64,000 bases of DNA. It comes from Rhizoctonia solani (Eukaryota; Basidiomycota; Agaricomycetes; Cantharellales; Ceratobasidiaceae). Each line of letters begins with the position of its first letter. Within the stretch, counting starts at the first letter, position 1. Where the stretch lies: assembly GCF_016906535.1 (NCBI RefSeq), contig NC_057378.1, forward strand, positions 1,178,001-1,242,000, read 5' to 3'. The notes under the pieces were generated by a model, which was not told the DNA's origin, did no database searches, and worked only from the letters and a program-made list of their open reading frames with translations. A program made the translations under genes and the position numbers. Positions 19,992-31,988 of this stretch are shown in pieces.

Positions 19992-20471
19992 CTCATGGGG
20001 ATATGAGCGGCCTTGGTGGGAGGTGGCGCGTTGGGAGGCGCGGGAGGAAGCGCGAGAGGGGGTGCGTGACGTAATGATGGGCGAAGTAGGGGGGATGGTG
20101 CCTGTGACAGGACTTATGGGTTGCTTTATTGTTCTAGCGCTAAGAACTTGCGTCAACCGCCTAGCGTTGGACAGTCCCTATCAACCAATCGACTGCCGTG
20201 TGCGGGCGTGATGTGGGACAGGTTTTCTGCAAGCGGGTGGATCTGCTGACTAGTTCTGCTGACAAAGGGTGCGGTGACCGGTGGTACGCGGACAATTAGA
20301 ATCCGTCTGCCTTATAGCAATTTGGTACTACCTGGGGCCGACGCTAGTTTGATTATTGATAGCAAAAGGCGAGCCCGATCAGGTGATTTCCCTCGTGCTA
20401 GTACAGGGGATCTTCTTGTTTGTTGAGGCTAAGTAGGGTGTGCTTGGTGGGCACGGTTTGCAACCGACTTA

Positions 20472-20484
20472 AGGTCGATTACCT
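20472..20484 (-). other. Self-priming site of A1
   Basis: On the minus strand AGGTAATCGACCT, 2 nt after the 5' LTR. It is the exact complement of the predicted transcript start AGGTCGATTACCT (20734-20746, minus strand). Confidence 0.75.
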
Positions 20485-20486
20485 AG

Positions 20487-21067
20487 TGTCCTAGACGTCC
20501 TTAAGGGGCGTCAAGGCAGCGGGCGCTTGTGGCCGTATAGAACTAAGTGTAAACCGCTTAAGGCGGTGAGGGGGCTACCTACGACGACTAACTACCTAAG
20601 TACAACGACCAAAGCCCTAATGGCGATGGCGAGCTATGTATCTACGGCGAGGAAGTCGCTTAAGGCAACAAGTACAAGTGTGGACTTAGTAGTTACTGGC
20701 CTAAGGCCTTGTACAGTTGAGAGATGCAACAAGAGGTAATCGACCTGGGTGTTACCATGGTTGGTTGGCCTCTTTATATATTACAGAGATGTACTATTTA
20801 CAATACCATATATGCAATACTATAACAAATAAGAACCCCGCTCCGCAGTCGGCCTTACTCATGCATACGTGTCACTGACGTGTCATAGTGATGTCATCAG
20901 GTGGAGGTGGCTACGTATGCTGAGGTAAGCGCGGGTGGGGACGTGGCTTGGCGCTTAGCGTATGATATAGGCGCCGAGGTCACGTGATTGAAAATGTCGT
21001 CCGTTCAACTTCGTTTAAATTCGAGAAAATGGGAATAAATTCCCTGGTATCGAGTGTGTCTACGACA
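20487..21067 (-). repeat. 5' LTR of A1
   Basis: 581 bp. TATATAA precedes the transcript start by 34 nt. Compared with the 3' LTR, all eight differences are CpG transitions. Confidence 0.95.
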
Positions 21068-21189
21068 GAGAAAATCAGAATAAATTCCCTGGTATCAAAT
21101 GTGTCTACAACAATTATGGTAGCTTTGCCAGAATGGGCCAAGATGTGAAAGAGAATATGCTGCATATGAACAAACACACAGTAATCAAC

Positions 21190-21763
21190 TGTCATAGACA
21201 CACTTATACCAGGGGATTTATTCCCCATTTTCTTGATTTTAAACAAAGGCAAATGGACAACATTTTCAATCACATGACTTTGGTGCTTATATCATACACT
21301 AAGCGCCAAGCCACATCCCCATCCACACTTACTCAGCATACACAGCCACCTCCACCTGATGACATCATTATGACATGTCAGTGACATGTATGCATGAGTA
21401 AGGCTGCAGCTGGAGCAGGGTTCCTATTGGATTACATATTTGATTTGCTTGTATTTGTAATTAGCTTGACTGAAGAATATATAAGGAGGCCAACCAACCA
21501 TGGTAACACCCAGGTCAATTACCTCTTGTTGCACTCCTATTTTGTACACAGGGCCTTATAGCCCAGGTTCCACTAAGTCACACCAGTTACATACATAGTC
21601 ACTGCCTTAAGCAGCTTGTCCATTGTACTTAGGTAGTTCACCATTGCTTGTATAGCCTTGGTTGCTGTAGTATAGTTACTTGTTGGTGTAGGTAGCACCC
21701 ACACTGCCTTAAGTGGCATTAGTTATGAGTCCATATGGCCTTAAGTGCCCACTGCCTTGATGT
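21190..21763 (+). repeat. Truncated LTR, family A
   Basis: Starts TGTCATAGACAC (decayed from TGTTGTAGAC) and matches A LTRs up to GCCTTGATGT, where the last about 25 bp are missing. Hairpin CTGC-CTTAA-GCAG at 21602-21614. No TSD was found. Confidence 0.8.
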
Positions 21764-22746
21764 TATAGATAGGGAAAAAAGGTAATAAAACAAAACACTC
21801 TAAAGAAGAAAGAAAGAGACCAAATGAGGAGAAAAGACAACTAAGGTATCTGTCTAACTATAAAAGGTAGAAAACTTAGGAAGATAAGTAATAAGAGAAA
21901 TCTATGCTAGTGAAATTAGAGTATATTAGAGTGGCTAGTTATCTTGCTAGAAGAGTAAGGTGGTTAGTATCAGGGTGATCCCTACCAATAACCAGTAATG
22001 AGTGTATTACTGTTCAGCAGGCAACACAAGGTACAAGCAAAGTAGTATAAAACCTAGATGTCAGTCTCTGGAACTCGCTGTAATTTAATTGAGAATTATA
22101 GAAATTTATTTTCTTGTATCCAACAGTAGACAAGGGGGTAAAGGCATTGTGGAAGCACCAAACACTTAGCAGACAGCCAGGAAGTCTTGGCAGGGTTGCA
22201 CTTAAGCTGGTTCTAGGTTCCCTGTATAGGTTGGGACTGTCCTAGAGGCTATATGCGCCAAACTTAAGAGCTTTAGGCTAATTTACTATGTATGATACTT
22301 AAAGAGATCAATAGAAGTTTTTAAGATTCACACAGGCTGAGAGAGGATGGTAAAATGTGATGCATTCAAAAGGTCAGTTCAAGGGGCTATTTATACCCTT
22401 AGAGGCCTGTGATTACTATATACAGTAGGGTAAGATACATGACAAGATGAAAAGAGATGAGATGTTAAGTGAGAGCCTGTCTCATAAAGCCATGCCTTAT
22501 AAGAGTTAGCCTCCAGTTCTAAGAATATCCTTCCCCTCACTAAGACACTCTAGGAAAAGGCTGAAACAAGCTGTGCTCTTAGTGAGGCCCAGACCTTCCT
22601 CTTAGCTACTTGGGTTGGTAGCTTCTGGAAAGCAGAGTGCTTACTTAAGAATAGTTAGTTAGACTCAAGTTATTAAGTCTTCCCTTCAAGGAACTGTTTC
22701 TCCCTTAATACCTCAAGTATTTACATGATTAAAAATAGTAGAAATA
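21764..22746. other. Unclassified AT-rich DNA, possible reverse-oriented LTR remnant
   Basis: No gene is readable. On the minus strand there is a canonical TATAAATAG (about 22386-22394). The junction at 21761 begins TGTTATAGAT, like an LTR start. It matches none of families A-D. Probably an old retroelement remnant. Confidence 0.3.
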
Positions 22747-23310
22747 TGTTACAACCTCCTTACCTATACCACTGGATTCGGACGATTTCTCTGATATTTC
22801 TACTATTTTTTACGAACTCTTTATCTTTACTTTTTTGATCACGTGATCTCGGCGCTTATTATGCCAAGGTGCCGCGCCAAGATACCGTGCCAAGGGCACT
22901 TAGGGGAAATCCACGCTTCTGCGCAGCCCGCAGCATGCTTCTCTTTTTTCACATGTAGTCTTCTATTCACACACGCACAGACCACATGTAGTTAGTATCT
23001 TTGTCTATATATACAGCAGGGAAATCAACTTGGAAACCCCAAGTTGATTTTACCTTGTCTCTTACTCATTAGAGAAGGTAGCCAGCCAGCTAAGTAGCAG
23101 GCCCCCTAAGTAGTTCACACGCTCACCCCTTACATTGACCTACCACACCTCCCAGGCCTAAGGCCCCATTGTCCTCAGTAGATAGTAGTAGACTGCCTTA
23201 AGCAGTAGTAGTATAGCCTAGGATAGTAGATTACATAAGTTGCCTGTAGTAGTATGGCCTTAAGTGCCCGTTCCCACTAGCGTGTACCCACCTTACAGTG
23301 GTGTACAACA
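22747..23310 (+). repeat. Solo LTR, family B
   Basis: 564 bp, TGTTACAACC..GTGTACAACA, perfect TSD aaata (22742-22746 and 23311-23315). Hairpin ACTGC-CTTAA-GCAGT at 23192-23206. Confidence 0.92.
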
Positions 23311-23854
23311 AAATAACAGAAAAATTCAAGGAATATTTCTATGTACTTTACAAGTGTTTGTCTACACTAATTTCAAGGCCAAATCATGTTTGCTTTGCCG
23401 TTCTTTACTATTTTATCCTGTTCCATAACAAGACGCTTACTGAAATGGGAAAAAGCCATAAAGAGAAGGTGCGCGCATACTTAATATTGTATTTGCTTTA
23501 CTCAAAGAGGGTTTTAGGTTGTGTCTGTTGCAGCATTATTGCTCCTCCAGGAGTACAACCAACTAAACAACAAATTTCAAGTGCTCTCAAGCCTTTTCTT
23601 ATATGCATCTGGAGTTTTGCAACAAGGCATCTCTGTGATCTCAAGCTACAGGAATTCAACTAGTTATTCCAAACTCATAGCTTGCCCAAACTTTGCTGCC
23701 AATGTTGAAAATACTCCAGGATGCATGACTGTGGTCAAGCAACATAAAGCTGGAACTCTGTTCAACCTCTTGCAAGCATGCCAACAGATGCTACGCAAAA
23801 TTGCAGCAGAGCGCCCAATGGCAGTTGTATACAACAATATAAATATATACTTTA
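23311..23854 (+). pseudogene. DUF6589-type protein, fragment 1 (N-terminal side)
   Basis: The frame from about 23521 to 23854 reads FLYASGVLQQGISVISSYRN..., then RPMAVVYNNINIYF, matching the region of DUF6589 proteins that ends in a conserved VYDNIN-type motif. A preceding intron (about 23460-23585) is possible; 23311-23460 may be more upstream coding. The frame is cut after IYF by element A2 and resumes at 56077 on the far side of the nest. The function of DUF6589 is unknown; the family is expanded in agaricomycetes. Confidence 0.65.
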
Positions 23855-24415
23855 TGTTGTAGACACAATCAATACCAGGGAATTTATTCCCATTTTCTTG
23901 AATTTAAACAAAGGCAATTGGACAACATTTTTGATCACATGATCTTGGCACTAGTATCATACGCTAAGCGCCAAGCCACGTCCCCATCTGCGCTTAATCA
24001 AGCACATGTAGCCACCTCCACCAATGACATCATCATGACATGTATGCATGAGTAAGGCCAACTGCAGAATGGGGTTCTTATTGGTTATAGTTTTGCATAT
24101 TATGTATTTGTAAATAGTTCTCCTCTGTAATATATAAGGAGGCCAACCAACCATGGTAACACCCAGGTTGATTACCTCTTGTTGCATCATTACATTGTAC
24201 AAGGGCCTTACAGCCCAGTAAACACCTAGTTACACGCCTTAAGCGTGAATCTCACTGTACATATGTAGTTTTCCACCACCTTATAGCGTGTGGACATTGT
24301 AGTTAGGTAGCTTGTTGTTGCAGGTAGCACTCTCACTGCCTTAAGCGGTTTTTACTTAGTTCTATACGGCCACAAGCGCCTGCTGCCTTGACGCCCCTTA
24401 AGGACATCTAGGACA
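23855..24415 (+). repeat. 5' LTR of A2
   Basis: 561 bp, TGTTGTAGAC..ACATCTAGGACA. Hairpin CACGC-CTTAA-GCGTG at 24233-24247. The transcript start AGGTTGATTACCT has two mismatches to the primer site AGGTAATTGACCT after the LTR; both fit separate CpG decay of an AGGTCGATTACCT ancestor. Confidence 0.93.
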
Positions 24416-24900
24416 CTAGGTAATTGACCTTACGTTGGTTGCAAACCGTTCTGCACCCCCACCACTAAGCATCAACAAACAAGAAGGGTACCTGTACTAG
24501 CACAAGCAAAATCACATGATCAGGGCTACCTTGCGGGACAGAATAATCAAAAGTCCCCCACCCCCATGTAGTAGCAAATTACTATAAGGCAGACTACCCC
24601 TATTGTCTGCATACCACACAGTTGCTGCACCTTTTGCTAGCAGACCCAGACAGCAGATACACCCACTTGCAGAGACTAGGTACTACATCATGCCCGCCCA
24701 TGGCAGTGATTAGCTACACTTACTGTTCAACGCTAGGTTGTTTGACACAGGGTCTTAGCGTACAACGCAATAACGCGCTCATAAGTCCTGACAAAGGCAC
24801 ATACTAGCTCCCCCCATCTTCCACCATTCTCTCCTGAACCCCCATGCACTCTTCTTCACAGGCCTCTCTCCACGCTGGCCGCTCCTATCCCCCACACTCC

Positions 24901-26253
24901 ATGGCAACCCACTCCAGGACATCCTCTTGAGCCCAATCCCCCTTCAATCAGGGATACATGGAACCCCAACTTCTGCCAACCACCACCATCAAACTTGGCA
25001 AAGTATCCCTCAAGCGCGTCACACGCCTCCTCCTTGGCCTTCTCAGCCACATCAAATGGCTCAAAAGGGACATTGCCAAAATCAAGGAAGCAGGGGTCAA
25101 GACCCAGACCAACGTTGAGAACATTTCCCAAACTGTCAATGTTGTCAAGGATGGGCTTAGAAGCCTCCAACTCCAAGGACCCCGCACACCTGAGGGTCCC
25201 CAGCCCAAGCCTGTGGAAGAAATGCCACGCCCCTTACCAAAAGCCAAGCCTATTGGATTGGCTAGTGGGCTCCCATTCTGGTCCAAAGGAACCCAGGCTC
25301 CCCCAGCCTTTGCTCAACCAGCCCCAAGAAGAGTTGCACCCCTGCAAGTTTCATCTCCCCCTCCGTCTCTGCATCTCCAATCCCCAATTGGAGCCCCTGC
25401 CCCTCATCCACCAGCTCCAGTTGCTGCATACCCTGCCCTGGTCAAAGTAGACCACCCAGATGCCTATACCAGCAAAATTGGGAGTGAGGCCAAACAATGG
25501 CTCACAAGGATGCTGGCCTGGACCTGGCTAAACTTGCGCATGTTCCCCACGGACCAAGAGGTCTTATTGTTCCTTTTAATGAACATGAAGGATTCCGCAG
25601 GAGCATGGGCTCACCCACACCTTGACCAGCTTGGGTCACACCAAGCCATCATCCAAACAGTCAAGGGTTTTAAATTGGAGTTCCTGGCAGCCTTTGGCAA
25701 CCCTGATGCCACAAGGGCTGCCAAGCAGAAAATCACCACTCTCACTCAATCTGGCACATGCATGGATTACATCACAAAGTTCAGAACCTTAGCTATGGAA
25801 CTGGACTGGAACAATGCGGCCCTCAGAGGCCAATTTGCCCGCGGCCTCCACTGGGAGGTCAGTCAACAAATTGCCACCTGCAAGCATTGCCCCTGTACCC
25901 TCCTTGAGCTACAAAATGTAGCACTTGTCATTGACAATGCTCTCTGCAAAGAGCATGCTAGCCACCCACCAAGGGACAATAAGCCTAGCAAAGGACCCAA
26001 CCCCGCAAGGGGGACAAGTACTGGCCAGTCAACCACCAGTTCAAAGAAACTTTCCAATGACCCCAACTTTGTATTGGAAGAGGAAAGGAATTGCTGCTGC
26101 GCCGCAGACACCTGCATCAAGTGCGGCAAAATGGGCCACAAGTTTGCGGAATGCTGCATGGGCTGGAAGGCTACCCCTATCAAGGACAAGGGGAAAGCCA
26201 AAGAGACCGCCAAGATGGGCAAAGACTCTGAGTACCAATTGGGAAAAGAGTAA
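24901..26253 (+). pseudogene. gag: Gag of A2, one nonsense codon
   Basis: The ATG at 24901 (MATHSR) corresponds to the start of the A1 and A3 gag genes. A TGA at residue 10 replaces an Arg codon (CGA in A3). The frame then stays open for 431 codons from the Met at 24958, with the capsid-type core and a CCHC knuckle CIKCGKMGHKFAEC. The G GGA AAA heptamer is at 26241-26247. Initiation at 24958 could still yield a slightly shortened Gag. Confidence 0.85.
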
Positions 26254-26297
26254 GGGTACCTGCTGCTGCGCGCAAGGACCCCAAGGACTCTGGTTGT

Positions 26298-27715
26298 GTG
26301 GAAATTTGTGATATATCTAGTAGCTCAAATAGAATCTCACCACTCTTCACAATTTCAATCACACTGGAGAAACAAGCGGAACCATTAGAAGTCCTGATAG
26401 ATTCAGGCGCCACATCCTCCTTCTTACACCCCCGTACTGCAGAACTACTCCACCTTCCACTCATTAACCTTCCCACACCCTGTACTGTTACTATGCTTGA
26501 TGGGTTGAGCCCCCAGGCTGGCAAGATTTGGAAGAAGGCCAATATGACCTTCCTATTTGATGGCAAACAAATGACCAAAACCTTCCTGGTTTATAATACC
26601 GGAACACACACTGCTATCTTAGGAATCAAATGGCTGGAACAAAATAATCCCAAGATTGACTGGAACTCCCAAACTCTCTCCTTTCCCCATGCACCACCAG
26701 AACACGCGGTCATTGCCAAAGAAGAAGAAGCTGATCAAAACCCCCTTGAAGGAGTACCCCCTGAGTACCACCAGTATGCCAAGGTATTTGGGGAAGAAGA
26801 ATTCAACAAGCTTCCCCCACATTGGCACTATGACATTGGGATAGAACTCACAGAAGAAGGCCCCCTTAATTTGCCTCTATATAGCATGACTGACGCCTAA
26901 TCTGCCACACTCAAAGATTGGCTCAGGGATGAACTCAAGGCAGGGAAAATCCACCCTAGCAAATTGTCCATCAGTTCCCCTGTCATGTTTGTTCCCAAAA
27001 AGGATGGTTCTTGCCGCTTAGTAGTCAACTACTGCCGCCTTAACAATTGGACCAAAAAAAACGTCTATCTGCTACCCTGTCCTGATGACCTCATGGCCCA
27101 ACTCCGCGGTGCCAAGGTTTTCACCAAATTGGACTTACAATGGGGATACAACAATGTCCAAGTTAAGGAGGGTGACAAATGGAAAACTGCCTTTTGCACT
27201 AGGTATGGACTCTATGAATCCCTGGTAATGACCTTTGGCCTAACAAACGCTCCTGCCACCTTTCAACACTTCATGAACAAGCTGTTCAAAGACTTGTTGG
27301 ATGTATGCGTCATCATCTACCTTGATGATATCCTGATCTACTCAAAGGATGATGCAACCCACACCCAGCACATCCATGAGGTTCTACAGTGTTTGATGGA
27401 AAACCAGTTGTTCTGTAAGGCCTCCAAATGCACCTTCCATGTCACCTCAGTGGAGTACTTGGGAATAATTGTATTGGATAAGGGTTTCAGCTTGGACAAG
27501 CTCAAAATCCAGGCTGTCCAGGAATGGCCTACGCCCACCAAAGTCAAAGAAGTCCAATCCTTCCTAGGGTTTGCAAACTTCCTCCGCCAATTTGTTGCCA
27601 ACTTCAGTCGCATAGCTTGGCCATTACACAACTTGGTGAAGAAGGACACGCCCTGGAAATGGGAGACTAAGGAGGAAGGAGCCTTTCAGGGGCTGGAGGA
27701 TGCCATCACCAATGC
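26298..27715 (+). pseudogene. pol: Pol of A2, part 1 (protease and RT)
   Basis: Protease LIDSGATSSF is followed by the start of RT. A TAA at 26898 stops the frame; RT resumes in the same frame to 27715 with YLDD kept. Many Arg codons have become Cys, Trp or Gln, as expected from CpG loss. At 27715 the frame is cut by B1 (TSD aatgc) and continues at 40856. Confidence 0.88.
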
Positions 27716-28276
27716 TGTTACACTCTCAAAAATTATACCATCAGACCCGCCTATTTTTTCTGTTATTTTTACTATTTTTACGGACTCTTTATCTTATGTT
27801 TTTAAATCACGTGATCTCGGCGCTTATTGTGCCAAGATGCCGTGCCAAGATGCCGTGCCAAGGGCGCTTAGGAGAAATCCACGCTTCTGCGCAGCCCGCA
27901 GCACAATTCTTATTTCCACCATGTACTTCTTTTTCTCACGCGCACAGACCATGTAGATAGTGCGCCCTTGTCTATATATACAGCAGGGAAATTGCTTGGA
28001 GACCCCAAGTTGATTTTACCTTGTCTCTTACTCATTAGAGAAGGTAGCCAGCCAGCTAAGTAGCAGGTCCCCTAAGTAGTTCACACGCTCACCCCTTACC
28101 TTTACCTACCACACCTCCCAGGCCTAAGGCCCCATTGTTCTCAGTAGATAGTAGTAGACTGCCTTAAGCGGTAGTAGTATAGCCTAGGATAGTAGATTAC
28201 ATAAGTTGCCTGTAGTAGTACGGCCTTAAGCGCCCGCTCCCACTAGCGTGTACCCACCTCACAGTGGTGTACAACA
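27716..28276 (+). repeat. 5' LTR of B1
   Basis: 561 bp, TGTTACACTC..GTGTACAACA. Transcript start AAGTTGATTTTAC at 28007-28019; hairpin ACTGC-CTTAA-GCGGT at 28158-28172 (one G-U pair). Confidence 0.93.
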
Positions 28277-28278
28277 TT

Positions 28279-28291
28279 GTAAAATCAACTT
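28279..28291 (+). other. Self-priming site of B1
   Basis: GTAAAATCAACTT, 2 nt after the LTR, is the exact complement of 28007-28019. Confidence 0.7.
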
Positions 28292-28735
28292 TCTGTAGGC
28301 TTTTGATTGACAACAAGAGGACCTCCAGTACTAGCACAAGGGAAATCACATGAACGGACTTGCCTTTTGCTATTCATAATCAAACTAGCATTGGTCCCAC
28401 GTAGTACCAAATTGCTATAAGGCTGACAGGCTCTGATTGCCCGCATACCCTGAGTTTTGCCGGAACTCTGCAAGTAGCGCTCCTAGACAGCTGAAATACC
28501 CGCTTGCAAAAAACCCGCACATATCACAATTGCCAGACCTGTTGATTTGCTGTAGGGATTGTTCAACACTAGGTACTTGATGCAAGGAGTTAGCAAATAA
28601 CACCTTGCATAAAAACCGCTCATAAGTCCTGTATCAGGCACCTATTCCCCCCTTGCCATCTCAGACATTCCATCCACACGCTCTGGCGCCCCCCACCCAC
28701 ACTCCTGTCCTACCAGTTGCTCCAGCCGTTGTTTT

Positions 28736-30062
28736 GTGGCAGCCAACTCCCAACCACCCACTTGCAGCCCATCACCTGCTCCGCAAGACTTGCCCGGAAT
28801 GGAACCAGAGCCGTCCCTTGGCGCTCTCCTTGAGGCTATCCAAGCCCTCACCCTCCAAGTTGGGTCCCTCCAGGACCAAGTCAAATCCCAAGGCAAGTGT
28901 TGTACGCCAACTATAAGGTTGGGTACTTGCTAGTGGGTGGGCGCTTACGGCCGTACTACTACTGACAGGGGTGATCTAACTATCTAACTAGGCTATACTA
29001 ATACCGCTTAAGGCGGCCTACTACTTCTATACTACTGCGAGGGGGCCTTAGGCCTGGGAGGTGTGGTGAGTAAGGTAGAGGTGACGCTACTAGTGACTAA
29101 GGGGGCCGGCTACTTAGCTGGCTGGGTATCCTCCTCAATGAGTATGAGACGAGGTAAAATCAACTTGGTGTCTCCAAGCAATTTTCCTGCTGTATATATA
29201 GACAATACTACTAACTACATGTGGTCTGTGCGTGTGTGAATAGAAGCCTACATGTGAAAAGAGAAGCGTGCTGCGGACTGCGCAGAAGCGTGGATTTCTC
29301 CTAAGCGCCCTTGGCACGGCATCTTGGCGCGGCATCTTGGCATGAATAAGCGCCAAGATCATGTGATTGAAAAACATGAGATATCAAGTCCGTAAAAAAT
29401 ACTAAAAATAATAGAAAATTCAGGCGATTCTAATGGTATATGTTAGGAGTTTATAACATCTTCCCATCATAGGGACAATCATCAAGGGCAAGGGCCATCC
29501 TCCAACCACCATTCCGGCCTTAACAGCCAAATTCAAGGAGGCATTTGCTGACCCCAATGCTAAGAGGGCAGCCGCCAGAAAAATTGCCACATTAACTCAG
29601 ACAACCACCACGTCTGAGTATGTCACAGAATTCCGCAATCTCATAGCAGAACTTGACTGGAACAAGGAGGCGTACATTGCCCAGTTCACACGCAGCCTTC
29701 ACTGGAAGGTCAAGGAGCTCCTATCCACCAAGGATAACATTCCCAAAGAGCTTGAGGCAATTTTTGCGGCCTCAATCAAGGTTGACAACACCCGCCGCAA
29801 GAATGAGGAAAACCGCCCAAAAAAGGCACCTGCCAAGTCCCTGGCCACCGTGGCCACCTTCACTTCCACCACCACGCCCAGGGTTTGTCTATCAGAGGAC
29901 CCCAACTACGTTACCCCAGAAGAAAGGGACCATTGCTGCGCATCTGGGCTATGCATCAAATGCGGTCAGAAGGGACATGGGATCAAACAGTGCCCCAACG
30001 GCTGGAAGGCCACAGCCAAGGAGGCCGCCAAGATTGGAGAAGTTGAGTTGGAAAAAGAGTAA
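28736..30062 (+). pseudogene. gag: Gag of B1, interrupted and internally deleted
   Basis: The N-terminal part (MEPEPSLGALLEAIQALTL, to 28897) is followed by a reverse B LTR. The frame then resumes at 29459 with the capsid C-terminal side (PIIGTIIKGKG) and the CCHC knuckle CIKCGQKGHGIKQC, ending at the TAA at 30060. Compared with the gag of B2, about 170 codons are missing between the parts. The G GGA AAA heptamer is changed to GGAAAAA. Confidence 0.85.
28898..29458 (-). repeat. Reverse-oriented solo LTR, family B, without TSD
   Basis: 561 bp, minus-strand TGTTATAAAC..GTACAACA. The flanks gcaag and tcttc do not match, and gag sequence is missing between them. Recombination between two separate insertions would explain both facts. 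Confidence 0.88.
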
Positions 30063-30085
30063 GGCCAAGAGCTGCCATCAAGCCC

Positions 30086-31988
30086 TTGGTCTCAAATATA
30101 GAATTGCATGTACAAGTATCAGAATTTGTAAATATTGCCGCAGACTCAAACAGAAAACCCCTACTATTTCTGAACTTGATACTGCGTGACTACCCAACGG
30201 AACCCATCAAAACCCTTATTGACTCTGGCGCCACTTCCAATTTTATTTCCCCCTCTCTGGTAGAAAAATTAAAAATACCAAAAACCCAACTTGAAAATCC
30301 ACAAGTTGTGAGAATGTTAGATGGTACCATTTCACAGACTGGTTGCATATGGTATCAGGTTCAACTCATGGTCTTGGCCAATGGCCATCCCCACACCATA
30401 CCCTTCCTTGTCTGCCCCATTGGCAATACCCCTGCTATTCTAGGAATGACCTGGCTCACATCAGAATCTCCCCTCATTGACTGGCAACAGGGACTTGTCA
30501 CGTTCCCTGAACAAGTACAAATTGCCTCTGAGGAAGAAGCTGACCCAGACTCCATAGCAGACTTGCCCACTCAATACCGGGAGTTTGCTAGAGTGTTTGG
30601 CAAAGAAGAATTTAAGGTACTGCCCCCACATTGGGAATATGACATTGCAATCAATCTAGTTCCAGACGCCAAGCTCTCCCCCAGTCCACTCTATGGCATG
30701 ACAGATGCGGAATCAAAAGCCCTTAAACAGCACATTGAGGAAGAACTGGCCACAGGAAAAATTTGACCCAGTACTTCCTCCACGGGCGCCCCGGTCATGT
30801 TTGTTAAAAAAGCAGATGGTTCCCTTAGGCTGGTTGTGGATTACCAAAAGCTCAACAAGGTAACCCACAAAAATGTCTACCCACTTCCAAGACAAGACAA
30901 CCTCATGGCAAAACTACAACACGCCAAGATATTCACCAAGCTTGACCTACGCTGGGGTTATAATAATGTGCAAATCAAAGAGGGAGACAAATGGAAAACG
31001 GCTTTCCGCACCAAATATGGTCTATTCAAATACTTAGTCATGCCCTTTGGTCTTACCAATGCTCCCACCGCATTTCAGCACTTTATGAATGACCTATTTA
31101 GGGATCTGATTGACGTAACGGTGGTAATTTACTTAGACAACATCCTCATCTTCTCAGAAAAACCAGAAGATCATCCGGCCCACGTCAGAGAAGTCCTGTC
31201 TTGACTAATGAAGAACCAGTTGTTCTACAAATTGTCAAAGTGTCATTTCCATGTTACCACAGTAGACTACTTGGGCATTGTCATATCTCCTGCTGGCTTC
31301 TCCATGGATCAGAAAAAGATTGAGGCAGTCACATCATGGCCTACTCCCAGAACGGTCAAACAGGTCCAGGCCTTTCTAGGATTTGTAAACTACCTTTGTT
31401 GGTTCATTCCAAACTTTAGCTCAGTTGCATGTCCCTTGCACAACCTCACCAGAAAGGAAACTCCCTGGTTGTGGGGAACCTTAGAAGAAGCATTGTTTCA
31501 GGATTTAAAGTCCCTTGTAACCAAGTCTCCGGTATTGATCCATTCTAACCCCAACCTGCCCTACTACCTTGAAATGGACGCATCAGGAGTAGCAATGGGA
31601 GCCATACTCAGTCAACAAGGCCCAGACAATTGCCTACACCCCATTGCCTATATGTCTAAATTGTTTTCAGGAGCAGAAGCAAACTATGACACCCACAACA
31701 AGGAGCTTCTGGCTATCATTAAGGCGTTAGAAGAGTGGCGGATATTCTTGGAAGCTACGGACAAACCAGTACAGGTTTTCACAGACCATTGTAACCTAGA
31801 ATACTGGATGCAGGCACAGACGTTCAATTGCAGACATGCGCAATGGCAACTTTTCCTGAGCAACTTCAACTTTGAGATCCATTATTGCCCAGGGAAACAG
31901 TTGGGAAAACCAGATGCCCTCTCCAGGAGATTGGACTATGTGGATTCTCCCCCAGAACCAGAGGTCATGTTACAACCAGAAGTCTTTG
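30086..31988 (+). pseudogene. pol: Pol of B1, part 1 (protease, RT, RNase H)
   Basis: Protease LIDSGATSNF is followed by RT and RNase H. Nonsense codons: TGA at 30764 (Arg in B3) and TGA at 31202. The RT motif is YLDN (31130-31141) instead of YLDD. RNase H motifs are present (MDASGVAMGAILSQ). The frame is cut at 31988 by B2 and resumes at 38250. Confidence 0.88.

Larger units (their letters stand above)
14626..21067 (-). mobile_element. A1, intact Ty3/Gypsy chromovirus (family A)
   Basis: 6.44-kb element on the minus strand with perfect TSD gagaa (14621-14625 and 21068-21072). The LTRs are 581 bp each and differ at eight sites, all of them CG against TG or CA. gag and pol are open, and the RT and integrase active sites are complete. 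It is the least decayed A element and a candidate autonomous copy. CpG content is high. Confidence 0.95.
14085..21112 (-). repeat. Old solo LTR of family A, split by element A1
   Basis: Reverse-oriented A LTR in two parts: 14085-14625 and 21068-21112. The outer TSD is a perfect attat (14080-14084 and 21113-21117). The inner break is the A1 insertion with TSD gagaa. The LTR is CpG-poor (for example ATGC-CTTAA-GCAT at 14250-14262 where other copies have CG in the stem), so it is older than A1. Confidence 0.88.

Noticed and set aside
18564..20006. Long plus-strand open frames of about 205-212 codons
   Set aside because: They are the complement of A1 gag, which is GC-rich and therefore open on both strands; the gag frame has the zinc knuckle and capsid core.
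22747..23310. Start of another full B element
   Set aside because: The LTR has matching TSDs on both sides (aaata) and no internal sequence, so it is a solo LTR.
23957..24202. 81-codon minus-strand frame
   Set aside because: It lies wholly in the 5' LTR of A2, antisense to the leader.
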